Shown here: positions 1-6,316 of the stretch, one piece after another
How the letters are laid out: the number at the start of each line of letters is the position of its first letter
How positions within the stretch are numbered: position 1 is the stretch's first letter
NCBI RefSeq assembly: GCF_000619945.1
Contig: NZ_JHVC01000041.1
Location: forward strand, 1 to 12,658
DNA: 12,658 bases
Reading direction: 5' to 3'
DNA from: Clostridium lundense DSM 17049
Lineage (GTDB): Bacteria > Bacillota > Clostridia > Clostridiales > Clostridiaceae
Translations under genes and position numbers: made by a program
Notes under the pieces: model-generated
What the model was told of the DNA's origin: nothing
The model's database searches: none
The model's input: the letters and a program-made list of their open reading frames with translations, nothing else

Positions 1-336
1 TATTATATATACATTCTTCACCTTTAATCTTTTAATTTCATTTACTGTATTATCACTTAATCCTGATTGTGAAGTAAGTATTATTGGTGCATTATACTTT
101 TTAGCTAAAGGTGCTGAACATAATGCATCTGCATAATTATAGCCTTGAGCTATTACAACAGTTTGTGAGCCATCTTTCCATCCTGCTCTACTTATTTCAA
201 TAGATGTTTCTATTCTATCTTTTCCATAAATTCTACTTTTAGCATTCTTAGCATATATCATTGATGAATTTGTAGCTAAAACTGACGTCATAGTAAATAA
301 TGATATAGCTATTTTACTCATTAACCTTTTATTCAT
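1..336 (-). CDS. CWB2-repeat cell-wall protein, N-terminal part (runs off the window)
   Basis: This is the first 112 codons of a surface protein that continues past base 1. The ATG at 336-334 follows a GGAGG at 346-342 with 5-nt spacing, which fixes the start. Residues 1 to about 29 are a typical signal peptide (MNKRLMSK, a hydrophobic stretch, then IYAK). From about residue 34 there is a cell-wall-binding type 2 (PF04122) repeat: IYGKDRIETS, then VVIAQGYNYADAL, then APIILTSQ, then the KNVYII strand. In the family, tandem CWB2 repeats hold proteins non-covalently on anionic wall polymers, as in the S-layer and surface proteins of C. difficile. The gene sits behind a cobalamin riboswitch and terminator (474-753), so it should be expressed when B12 is scarce. 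That is unexpected for a plain wall protein and suggests that the unseen part has a role in corrinoid uptake. The effector domain is outside the window, so its function cannot be named. Confidence 0.9.
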   Translation of the reverse strand, partial: MNKRLMSKIAISLFTMTSVLATNSSMIYAKNAKSRIYGKDRIETSIEISRAGWKDGSQTVVIAQGYNYADALCSAPLAKKYNAPIILTSQSGLSDNTVNEIKRLKVKNVYII

Positions 337-395
337 ATTGTCCTCCATTTTTATATTTCTTTAGTTTTAATAAACAGATTTTAAAAATTTATTAT

Positions 396-437
396 TTATC
401 TATTAAGTATTATGTAATGCTTTTCACCTCCTTTCAT
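396..437 (-). other. Conserved strong SD-like element with a 13-codon open frame in the leader (doubtful coding)
   Basis: Between the riboswitch terminator and gene 336-1 lies a near-perfect Shine-Dalgarno sequence (AAAGGAGGTG, 434-425), about 90 nt before the real start. An ATG immediately in front of it (437-435) opens a 13-codon frame beginning MKGG that stops at 398-396. The paralogous leader has the same AATTGTAATGAA-GGAGGT block and also a 13-codon frame beginning MKGG (5511-5470), but the later codons do not match. There is no convincing ribosome site in front of the ATG. It is more likely a ribosome stand-by site, or the leftover RBS of the ancestral riboswitch-controlled gene, than a true peptide gene. 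Confidence 0.3.
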
Positions 438-473
438 TACAATTCAGCAACACTAAATATATATGAACATAAT

Positions 474-498
474 AAAAAAAGAACCCAAAAGGGTTCTT
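474..498 (-). terminator. Rho-independent terminator of the cobalamin riboswitch for gene 336-1
   Basis: On the minus strand AAGAACCC, a TTTT loop, and GGGTTCTT form an 8-bp hairpin (498-479) followed by more U residues (478-474). It lies downstream of the aptamer and upstream of the coding start, so it is the OFF-state platform of the riboswitch. A weaker hairpin (511-516 with 547-552, one G-U pair) lies between the aptamer and the terminator and also occurs in the second leader (5581-5587 with 5616-5622). It may take part in the switch. Confidence 0.9.
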
Positions 499-552
499 AA
501 ACAACCTAAACTTACATTTCTACTGCAAATACAATAAAAATACTCCTATAAG

Positions 553-753
553 CCGTGTATATATCTTTCCCTCCGAAAGAATCAACAATTACTAGGCAGG
601 TTTCCTGACTTAGCTTCATTTTACTCCCTTACCTTCCCAGAATTAATATTCCAGTGGCTTAATTTAAGGTTTCATCAGCATTACAGTAACGGTGGGCTGC
701 AGTGGATTTTCACCACTTTCCCTTTTAACTACAAATTAAAGGTAGCACCTAAT
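553..753 (-). promoter_or_regulatory. Cobalamin (AdoCbl-type) riboswitch, copy 1
   Basis: Read on the minus strand, this has the full set of conserved cobalamin-aptamer blocks in order: AGGTGCTACC, then AAAAGGGAA, then GGTGAAAATCCACTGCAGCC with CCACCG, then TACTGTAATGCTGATGAAACC, then GCCACTGG, then CTGGGAAGG, and the B12 box AGTCAGGAAACCTGCC (610-595). It is preceded by a sigma-70 promoter (811-783) and followed by a terminator (498-474), so it controls gene 336-1 by premature termination when cobalamin is bound. It is nearly identical to copy 2: I count seven differences over about 195 positions. The 753 and 553 edges are approximate. Confidence 0.95.
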
Positions 754-782
754 AATATACATATTCAATTTTTCTCTTCTAA

Positions 783-811
783 ATTATATTATATAATTAT
801 TCCTATTTCAA
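783..811 (-). promoter_or_regulatory. Sigma-70-type promoter of the riboswitch 1 transcript
   Basis: TTGAAA (-35, 811-806), 17-nt spacer, TATAAT (-10, 788-783) on the minus strand. The start of transcription would fall near 776, about 23 nt before the first conserved aptamer block. The second riboswitch has the same arrangement at the matching place. The remaining stretch from 812 to about 1059 is AT-rich intergenic DNA in which I see no gene or site. Confidence 0.8.
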
Positions 812-1059
812 CATTTTTTATATAATATATTTTAATGTTACCTATTTTTCTATTAATTTCATAAATTTTATTCTTTTATAAAGATTAAATAATGGATAAT
901 ACTTACTTTCTTTTAATTAACAGAGACCTTTAACAGTTAAAAATGATTTTTTTCGCTAATATCACTAAAACTTTTAAATTGAAAATAAAAAATTAAAACT
1001 TGAAAATGAAAGATTCTTTTCCACTGTTATTCTACGAAAAGCTTAATTTATAAACAAAG

Positions 1060-1098
1060 GATAAAGGGGTTTTTTGTAAAGTAAAAAATCCCTTTATC
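1060..1098 (-). terminator. Terminator after the 5449-1115 gene
   Basis: On the minus strand GATAAAGGG, then TTTTTT, a short loop, AAAAAA, then CCCTTTATC. This gives a 9-bp stem, one mismatch and a further 6 A-U pairs, followed by CTTTGTTT. It starts 17 nt after the stop codon. The same hairpin in perfect form follows the paralogue (5958-6002). It may act on transcripts from both directions. Confidence 0.8.
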
Positions 1099-1414
1099 TT
1101 CGAATTTCAATTCTTTATTTAACTGGTATTTCTATTACATTTGAAATTTGTGTCATATCTTGTAAGCTATCCCATACAAAAGCTTTAATTATATATTCCC
1201 CCTCTTTTGGAAGTTTTATTATTCCATTTAATTCTACAGTTTTACCTGATTCTATGCTTTGTTTTGCAGCAACATAGTTTACAAGCTTTCCATCTTTATT
1301 AAATAATCCTACTATTAAAACTGCATTTTTAGCTTCCTTAGTATTATTTATAGCTTGTACAGTTATTTTTGCATCAGTACCTACTCTAAACTCTTTTACA
1401 TCTGTTAGATTATT
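1060..1414 (-). repeat. Duplicated gene end: terminator plus C-terminal Ig-like domain, copy 1
   Basis: About 355 bp covering the terminator hairpin and the last 99 codons. It matches 5958-6316 closely at DNA and protein level (about 88 of 100 residues by hand count), while the barrel domains before it are far more diverged. Confidence 0.85.
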
Positions 1415-4400
1415 AATTTTAAATTCCTTATTTTCATTTGTTTTTTCGCCATTTGGTTCTTGTGGATTTAATGCTTTAAATATACATTCTTCATTATATA
1501 AACTTACTAATGCAGCAAAAGCTTTTCCATTTGAATCATCTGTGTATTCTGCATATCCTGATTTTGCACTATTATATATAAAATGATCTCCTTTTTTATA
1601 TGCCATTAAGGAGTCTAATGGAGTTTTACTATTTTTACTCCACTGAAGTGATAATACATCCTCCCCTACTGCTAATAATGCTTGTATAGCTTCTGACGTA
1701 TCATTTGAACGTTTTTCATTTTTACCATCTATACTTGAGGTAAATCCACCATCTTCTATTTGGTACTCCTTAAGCTTATTTACGCAATTGTTTAATATGT
1801 CATTTACTCCTTCTATATCTCTATGATTTGATAGTGCAAGCATTATACTTGTAATATAACTTAAATTTTTATCTTTTATATTTTTTCCAGCTTCCTTTAA
1901 TATTTCTATTGCCTTTATATCATACTTTTGTTTACACATATCTAAAGCTATTACTGAGTAAGCTTGAGCTTCTATAGAATCTTTATCATCATCTTCTAAT
2001 TTAAACTGACCTTTTTCATTTTGTGCCTTAACTAACATATCTACATAGTTTTTATCCTTATAGTTTTTAGCATCTAATCCAGCTGATATTATTCCTATTA
2101 TATTTTTAGCATATGCTGTAGTTTTTGTATCAAAATTTATAAAACTAGGTTCTTCCTCTCTAAACTGTATGCCTGAAACTATTTTTTCTTTTTCAAATCC
2201 TATTTTATTTAAAGCTAAAGCTTGAAGATAATTATATTTTTTATCTTTAATTTCATAATATCCTTTTAATTCATCTATAGTCTTTTTAACTGGAGAATTA
2301 TCTATTAATTTTACTTTTAAAAACATAGATTCTCCTTTATATAAATCAGCTAAAGCCATAAAAGCTTGATTATTAGCAAAATCATTGCCAAAATTATCAT
2401 TTACTTTATTTCTAAGTAATGCATCTAACATACTACTTTCATTTTTCCACCATTCATCACTTAATGGATTAATTTTATTAGCTACTAAAGCTTGAATTAC
2501 TGCAGATATTGTACATGGATTGTTAACCTTTCCATAAGCATCATATCCACCTTTATCATTTTGTTTTTCTTTTAAATATTTTATAGAAGAACTTATTATA
2601 TCTTCTGCTTCTTTTATATCCTTATGAGCTGCTAATGCTGTAATTGCCATGGCTGTCGTATCTATGTCACTATATATACCAGTATTACTCATGCCACATA
2701 ATGCCTTTACAGCTCCTTCTTTATCATAATTAGCTTCTGCCATATCTAAAGCTAAAATTGCATAAGCTTGAATTGTTGGCCAATCTCCATCTCCTTCTGC
2801 AATTATGAACTTTCCTTTCTTTTCTCCTTCTTTTACTTGAGAATTTATAAGCTTTTCTAAATAATTTATTCGATTATATTTTTTAGGGTCTTTTCCACTA
2901 GCTATTATTCCTATTATATTTCCAGCATATGCTGATACATTTGCAGGATTTTCTTTTACCTTATATTTATTCTGTATATCTTTTATATCTTCTGAAATAT
3001 TTTCACTAGAATAATTTAATGCTAATGCTTCCCTAAATTCATATTTTTCTTTACTACTATAATATACTTTTAAATCTTTTATAGAATTTTTTATGTCTTC
3101 TGTTTTATCCTTCTTTCCATCATAGGAGATATTAAATTTATTAAACACTATTTCTTTATCCTTTAATGCTATAAACGCTCTTAATACAAAGGATGTATAC
3201 ATATCCTGTTCATATGCACCCATACTACTTTCATATATATAACCTTTTCCCATTTTAAAGGATAATAAAGCATCTAATGGAGTTTTGCCATTTTTAGTCC
3301 ATTCATTTGATAAAGGATCTTTTCCTACTGCAATTAATCCTTCTATTGCTGTGGCAGTATCTTGGCTGTCTCCATTTGCCCACATAGTTTTACTAGCAGT
3401 AAATCCTCCATTATCTAATTGTTCCACTTTTAATTTATCTATACAAGCAGTTATAATGTCATTTACTCCTTCTATATCCTTATGCTTTGATAATGCTATA
3501 AGAGCTATGGAGCAATCTAATACTTTACTAATTTTCTTGCCCTTAATTTTTTGGATAACAGAATCTATATCTTTTTTATCACCAGATATCATATCTAAAG
3601 CTATTAATGCATAACTTAATTGTTCAACATTTGCTCTTGAACTACTATTTATAGTATCAGACAAAATTTCCACATAGTTTTTTCCATTATAATTTCTTGG
3701 ATTTTTCCCAATTCCAACAATGGATATAACATTTTGTGACGCTGCTAATAAATTTTTTTTGTCATTTAAAGCAATTTTATTTTGCAATACTTCTTCACTA
3801 GTTCCTACTAATTTTAATCCCAGTATAGTACTAAAATTGTATCCCTGTGATTTTTCATAATAAGACTTTATATCTTCTATTTCATTATTTATTATTTTAA
3901 TTGGGTTTGGTTTTTCTTCTACTTTAAAGTTAAAGTTATGATACATGGATATCTGTCTATAAATATCTGCAATAGCTGCAAAAGCAAACTCTGTTGCTGT
4001 AGGATCTGAAAAGCCTCCCCCCATACCTTCTGCCATTTCAAATCCATTATCTGATACTTTACAAGTTATTAGTGCATCTAATAAGTTTCTTCCTCCTTTA
4101 GTCCATTTTTTTGATACTGGATTTTCTCCTAAAGCAATTAATGCCTGTATAGCAGGTGCTGTAGAGTAAGGGCTATTTCCCATTTCATAATAATCAAATC
4201 CTCCACCTTCTAGTTGTTTTTCTTTTAAATCTTTTAAACAAGAATCAATTAATTCATTAACTCCTTTAAAATCTTTATGTTTTGATAGTGCAATTAAAAC
4301 CTTTGTAGTACTATCTATGTCTTCATATTTTCCGTCTTTAGCTGAACTTATAATAGCTTCCAAAGCTTTATCTACATTATATTTCGCTGAAGCCATATCT

Positions 4401-5449
4401 AATGCAATAATTGCTTCTACCTGTGCAGTAACTGATTTTTCATCTCTATTTCCTATAATAAATTTACCACTTTCATTTTGAGCTTTTACAAGCTTTTCTA
4501 CATAATTTATTCCTTCATAGCTATAGGGGCTTTTACCTATAGCTATTATTCCCATTATATTATCTGCTATAGCAGCTACATTTTTAGATTCTTTTAATTT
4601 AAAATTATTTTTCTCCAAAGCATTTATATGATTAAAAGAAAGTATTGGTAAATAACTTAGTTCTTCCTTACTTTCATAATATTTTTTTATGTTTTTTACT
4701 ACTTCTTCAAGTTTAGTACTTTCTTCTGTTCCTTGTCCTACTACTGTAAAACTTTGTCTTACTATAGCGGGATATTCCTGTCCTTTTGAATCCTTTGCAG
4801 TTTTATATACACATACATTATGATCACCTGGTGTTACTTTAAAGGAAACTTCTCCATTATCATCTGTTTTATATTCTCCTACTCCTTCAACCTTTACATT
4901 AAGTTCTTTTGCAGGTCTTGGATCAATTCCCATCATAACATTTTGTTCAGTAACTTTTATCTTATATTCATTTTCTAAATTATCTACACTTACTTTTGGT
5001 ATACAGGTAATTCCATCTGTCCATTTTGCCATATACCAAACCATTTCTTTAAAATATTTTTTATGAATATCTTTAATTTCTTGTTTTGATATAACGTCTC
5101 CCTCTATTACTTTATTGTCTTTATCTACAAGATAATACATCCATCCAATATCACTTTTTCCTTCTTCACCCAATATCTTTGTTATAAAACTTGTATCTAT
5201 ACCTTCCACATTTTCTTTTCCTATGGCATTATTAACTAAATCTTTTACATACACTTCATCTTTCACACTAACTTCTTTATTAAATAGAGTATGATTTTGT
5301 CCTTCAACCCTAACCTTCATACTATGTTCAATTTTATTTTCTTCTTGTGCATGTACTTTTATATCATTAAACAGATTAAAATTTAAACTTGATAAAATCA
5401 TAATTAATACCATGAAAAAAGACATTATCCTTCTTCTTTTATTACTCAT
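1115..5449 (-). CDS. Secreted transcobalamin-like protein: DUF4430 plus four alpha/alpha barrels, B12-riboswitch controlled
   Basis: A 1444-residue secreted protein. I start it at ATG 5449 because GGAGG (5462-5458) lies 8 nt upstream. The in-frame GTG at 5455 is only 2 nt from it. A signal peptide (MSNKRRR, a hydrophobic core, VHAQ) ends near residue 35. Residues 43-143 are a DUF4430 domain, with its IGWMYYLVD and MVWYMAKW motifs. Residues about 171-238 are a small beta domain of the carboxypeptidase-regulatory/CNA-B kind (TDDNGEVSFKVTPGDH). Four alpha/alpha barrels of prenyltransferase/squalene-oxidase-repeat type follow (about 246-508, 518-772, 786-1046, 1054-1326). Each carries the pattern (S/A)xH(K/R)D and ends in LDAL- or LDSL-like helices. 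Residues 1344-1444 are an Ig-like C-terminal domain, about 88 of 100 residues identical to that of the upstream paralogue. There are no SLH, LPXTG or CWB2 anchors. Terpene-cyclase acid motifs are not conserved between barrels, so catalysis is unlikely. A barrel with a DUF4430 domain is the fold pair of transcobalamin/intrinsic factor, and the gene lies behind a cobalamin riboswitch (5822-5543). Extracellular corrinoid binding is therefore the best inference. The ligand is not proven. Confidence 0.93.
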   Translation of the reverse strand: MSNKRRRIMSFFMVLIMILSSLNFNLFNDIKVHAQEENKIEHSMKVRVEGQNHTLFNKEVSVKDEVYVKDLVNNAIGKENVEGIDTSFITKILGEEGKSDIGWMYYLVDKDNKVIEGDVISKQEIKDIHKKYFKEMVWYMAKWTDGITCIPKVSVDNLENEYKIKVTEQNVMMGIDPRPAKELNVKVEGVGEYKTDDNGEVSFKVTPGDHNVCVYKTAKDSKGQEYPAIVRQSFTVVGQGTEESTKLEEVVKNIKKYYESKEELSYLPILSFNHINALEKNNFKLKESKNVAAIADNIMGIIAIGKSPYSYEGINYVEKLVKAQNESGKFIIGNRDEKSVTAQVEAIIALDMASAKYNVDKALEAIISSAKDGKYEDIDSTTKVLIALSKHKDFKGVNELIDSCLKDLKEKQLEGGGFDYYEMGNSPYSTAPAIQALIALGENPVSKKWTKGGRNLLDALITCKVSDNGFEMAEGMGGGFSDPTATEFAFAAIADIYRQISMYHNFNFKVEEKPNPIKIINNEIEDIKSYYEKSQGYNFSTILGLKLVGTSEEVLQNKIALNDKKNLLAASQNVISIVGIGKNPRNYNGKNYVEILSDTINSSSRANVEQLSYALIALDMISGDKKDIDSVIQKIKGKKISKVLDCSIALIALSKHKDIEGVNDIITACIDKLKVEQLDNGGFTASKTMWANGDSQDTATAIEGLIAVGKDPLSNEWTKNGKTPLDALLSFKMGKGYIYESSMGAYEQDMYTSFVLRAFIALKDKEIVFNKFNISYDGKKDKTEDIKNSIKDLKVYYSSKEKYEFREALALNYSSENISEDIKDIQNKYKVKENPANVSAYAGNIIGIIASGKDPKKYNRINYLEKLINSQVKEGEKKGKFIIAEGDGDWPTIQAYAILALDMAEANYDKEGAVKALCGMSNTGIYSDIDTTAMAITALAAHKDIKEAEDIISSSIKYLKEKQNDKGGYDAYGKVNNPCTISAVIQALVANKINPLSDEWWKNESSMLDALLRNKVNDNFGNDFANNQAFMALADLYKGESMFLKVKLIDNSPVKKTIDELKGYYEIKDKKYNYLQALALNKIGFEKEKIVSGIQFREEEPSFINFDTKTTAYAKNIIGIISAGLDAKNYKDKNYVDMLVKAQNEKGQFKLEDDDKDSIEAQAYSVIALDMCKQKYDIKAIEILKEAGKNIKDKNLSYITSIMLALSNHRDIEGVNDILNNCVNKLKEYQIEDGGFTSSIDGKNEKRSNDTSEAIQALLAVGEDVLSLQWSKNSKTPLDSLMAYKKGDHFIYNSAKSGYAEYTDDSNGKAFAALVSLYNEECIFKALNPQEPNGEKTNENKEFKINNLTDVKEFRVGTDAKITVQAINNTKEAKNAVLIVGLFNKDGKLVNYVAAKQSIESGKTVELNGIIKLPKEGEYIIKAFVWDSLQDMTQISNVIEIPVK

Positions 5450-5469
5450 ATACACTTCCTCCTTAATTA

Positions 5470-5511
5470 TTAATTACATTTCAATCGCTTTATTCTTTTA
5501 CCTCCCTTCAT
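5470..5511 (-). other. Conserved SD-like element with a 13-codon open frame, leader copy 2 (doubtful coding)
   Basis: Counterpart of the element at 396-437. GGGAGGT (5506-5500) lies about 50 nt before the real start at 5449, behind an ATG (5511-5509) that opens a 13-codon frame beginning MKGG. The block AATTGTAATGAA-GGAGGT is shared by both leaders, while what follows differs. I think it is a relic RBS or a ribosome-loading site. Translation of the peptide is not supported. Confidence 0.3.
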
Positions 5512-5542
5512 TACAATTTTCCTATATAAAATTTATACAAAC

Positions 5543-5567
5543 AAAAAAAGAACCAAAAGAGGTTCTC
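5543..5567 (-). terminator. Rho-independent terminator of cobalamin riboswitch 2
   Basis: On the minus strand AGAACC (5566-5561), a six-base loop, GGTTCT (5554-5549), then a run of U (5548-5543). It lies between the aptamer and the 5449 start, as expected for a transcriptional OFF switch. The stem is shorter than in copy 1 (6 bp against 8 bp), so basal read-through could be higher for this gene. That last point is inference. Confidence 0.88.
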
Positions 5568-5627
5568 AAAATAACAAAAACTTATATTTGTATTATAAAT
5601 ACAATAAATATATTTATATAAGTCTCG

Positions 5628-5822
5628 TATATATCTTTCCCTCCGAAAGAATCAACAATTATTAGGCAGGTTTCCTGACTTAGCTTCACTTTACTCCCTT
5701 ACCTTCCCAGAATTAATATTCCAGTGGCTTAACTTAAGGTTTCATCAGCATTACAGTAACGGTGGGCTGCAGTGGATTTTCACCACTTTCCCTTTTAACT
5801 ATCAATTGAAGATAGCACCTAA
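5628..5822 (-). promoter_or_regulatory. Cobalamin (AdoCbl-type) riboswitch, copy 2
   Basis: Same ordered conserved blocks as copy 1 on the minus strand, including GGTGAAAATCCACTGCAGCC, GCTGATGAAACC, CTGGGAAGG and the B12 box AGTCAGGAAACCTGCC (5680-5665). Promoter 5892-5864 feeds it, and terminator 5567-5543 separates it from the gene starting at 5449. The core is almost unchanged from copy 1. Four of the seven differences fall in one peripheral stem and keep or extend its pairing (CTATC 5799-5803 with GATAG 5811-5815). Edges are approximate. Confidence 0.95.
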
Positions 5823-5863
5823 CAAAACAATTATTCAATTTTTTTCAAGTTCTACAATTTATA

Positions 5864-5892
5864 ATTATATTTCATTTTTCTCACATATTCAA
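5864..5892 (-). promoter_or_regulatory. Sigma-70-type promoter of the riboswitch 2 transcript
   Basis: TTGAAT (-35, 5892-5887), 17-nt spacer, TATAAT (-10, 5869-5864) on the minus strand. Transcription should start near 5857, giving a leader of about 400 nt before the 5449 start. The terminator of the upstream gene (6002-5958) lies just behind it, so the 5449-1115 gene has its own transcription unit. Confidence 0.82.
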
Positions 5893-5957
5893 CATTTTTC
5901 CATATATATTTTTACTTTTATTTAATTTTATTTCTTCATAAAGAATAATTTACAAAC

Positions 5958-6002
5958 AAAAATAAAGGGATTTTTTACTTTGTAAAAAATCCCTTTATTT
6001 TT
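5958..6002 (-). terminator. Strong terminator after the 11014-6017 gene
   Basis: A perfect 21-bp inverted repeat (5958-5978 with 5982-6002) around a 3-nt loop. On the minus strand the core is AAAGGGATTTTTTAC / GTAAAAAATCCCTTT, ending in TTTTTGTTTG. It starts 14 nt after the stop codon at 6017. Because the palindrome is perfect and rich in T on both sides, it could work in either direction. It isolates this gene from the riboswitch-controlled unit downstream. Confidence 0.9.
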
Positions 6003-6316
6003 AAATTTTCAATTTTTTATTTCACTGGTATTTCTATTACATTTGAAAGTGGTATCATATCTTCTAATCCATTCCATACAAAAGCTTTAATTGTATATTC
6101 TCCTTCCTTTGGAAGCTTTATTATTCCATTTAATTCTACAGTTTTACCTGATTCTATGCTTTGTTTTGCAGCAACATAGTTTGCAAGCTTTCCATCTTTA
6201 TTAAATAATCCTACTATTAAAGCTGTATTTTTAGCTTCTTTAGTATTATTTATAGCTTGTACAGTTATTTTTGCATCATTACCTACTCTAAACTCTTTTA
6301 CATCTGTTAAATTTTT
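5958..6316 (-). repeat. Duplicated gene end: terminator plus C-terminal Ig-like domain, copy 2
   Basis: Counterpart of 1060-1414, about 4.9 kb away in the same orientation. Together with the leader repeat it brackets a duplication unit that covers one large surface gene and its control region. Confidence 0.85.

Larger units (their letters stand above)
421..811 (-). repeat. Duplicated regulatory leader, copy 1 (partner 5500-5892)
   Basis: The promoter, cobalamin aptamer, intervening hairpin, terminator and SD-like block all have counterparts in the same order at 5500-5892. The aptamer is almost identical; the spacers and promoter flanks have drifted. The two copies head different genes: a CWB2 protein here, and a barrel/DUF4430 protein at the partner. 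Confidence 0.85.
5500..5892 (-). repeat. Duplicated regulatory leader, copy 2 (partner 421-811)
   Basis: Counterpart of the leader at 421-811, about 5.07 kb away in the same orientation. Direct repeats of this length could recombine and delete or amplify the gene between them. Confidence 0.85.

Noticed and set aside
3285..3614. Open frame on the plus strand inside the 1444-residue gene
   Set aside because: It is antisense to a barrel with clear protein-level conservation, has no ribosome site and shows no recognisable domain.
5412..5621. Plus-strand open frame with a hydrophobic start, across the 5449 start and its leader
   Set aside because: It mirrors the signal-peptide codons and the riboswitch terminator region of the minus strand. 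There is no SD, and its content is explained by the minus-strand features.
553..5822. The two similar 0.2-kb elements as insertion-sequence ends or REP-type repeats
   Set aside because: Each has the ordered conserved cobalamin-aptamer blocks, a promoter ahead and a terminator behind, in the orientation of the downstream gene. There is no transposase or terminal inverted repeat.
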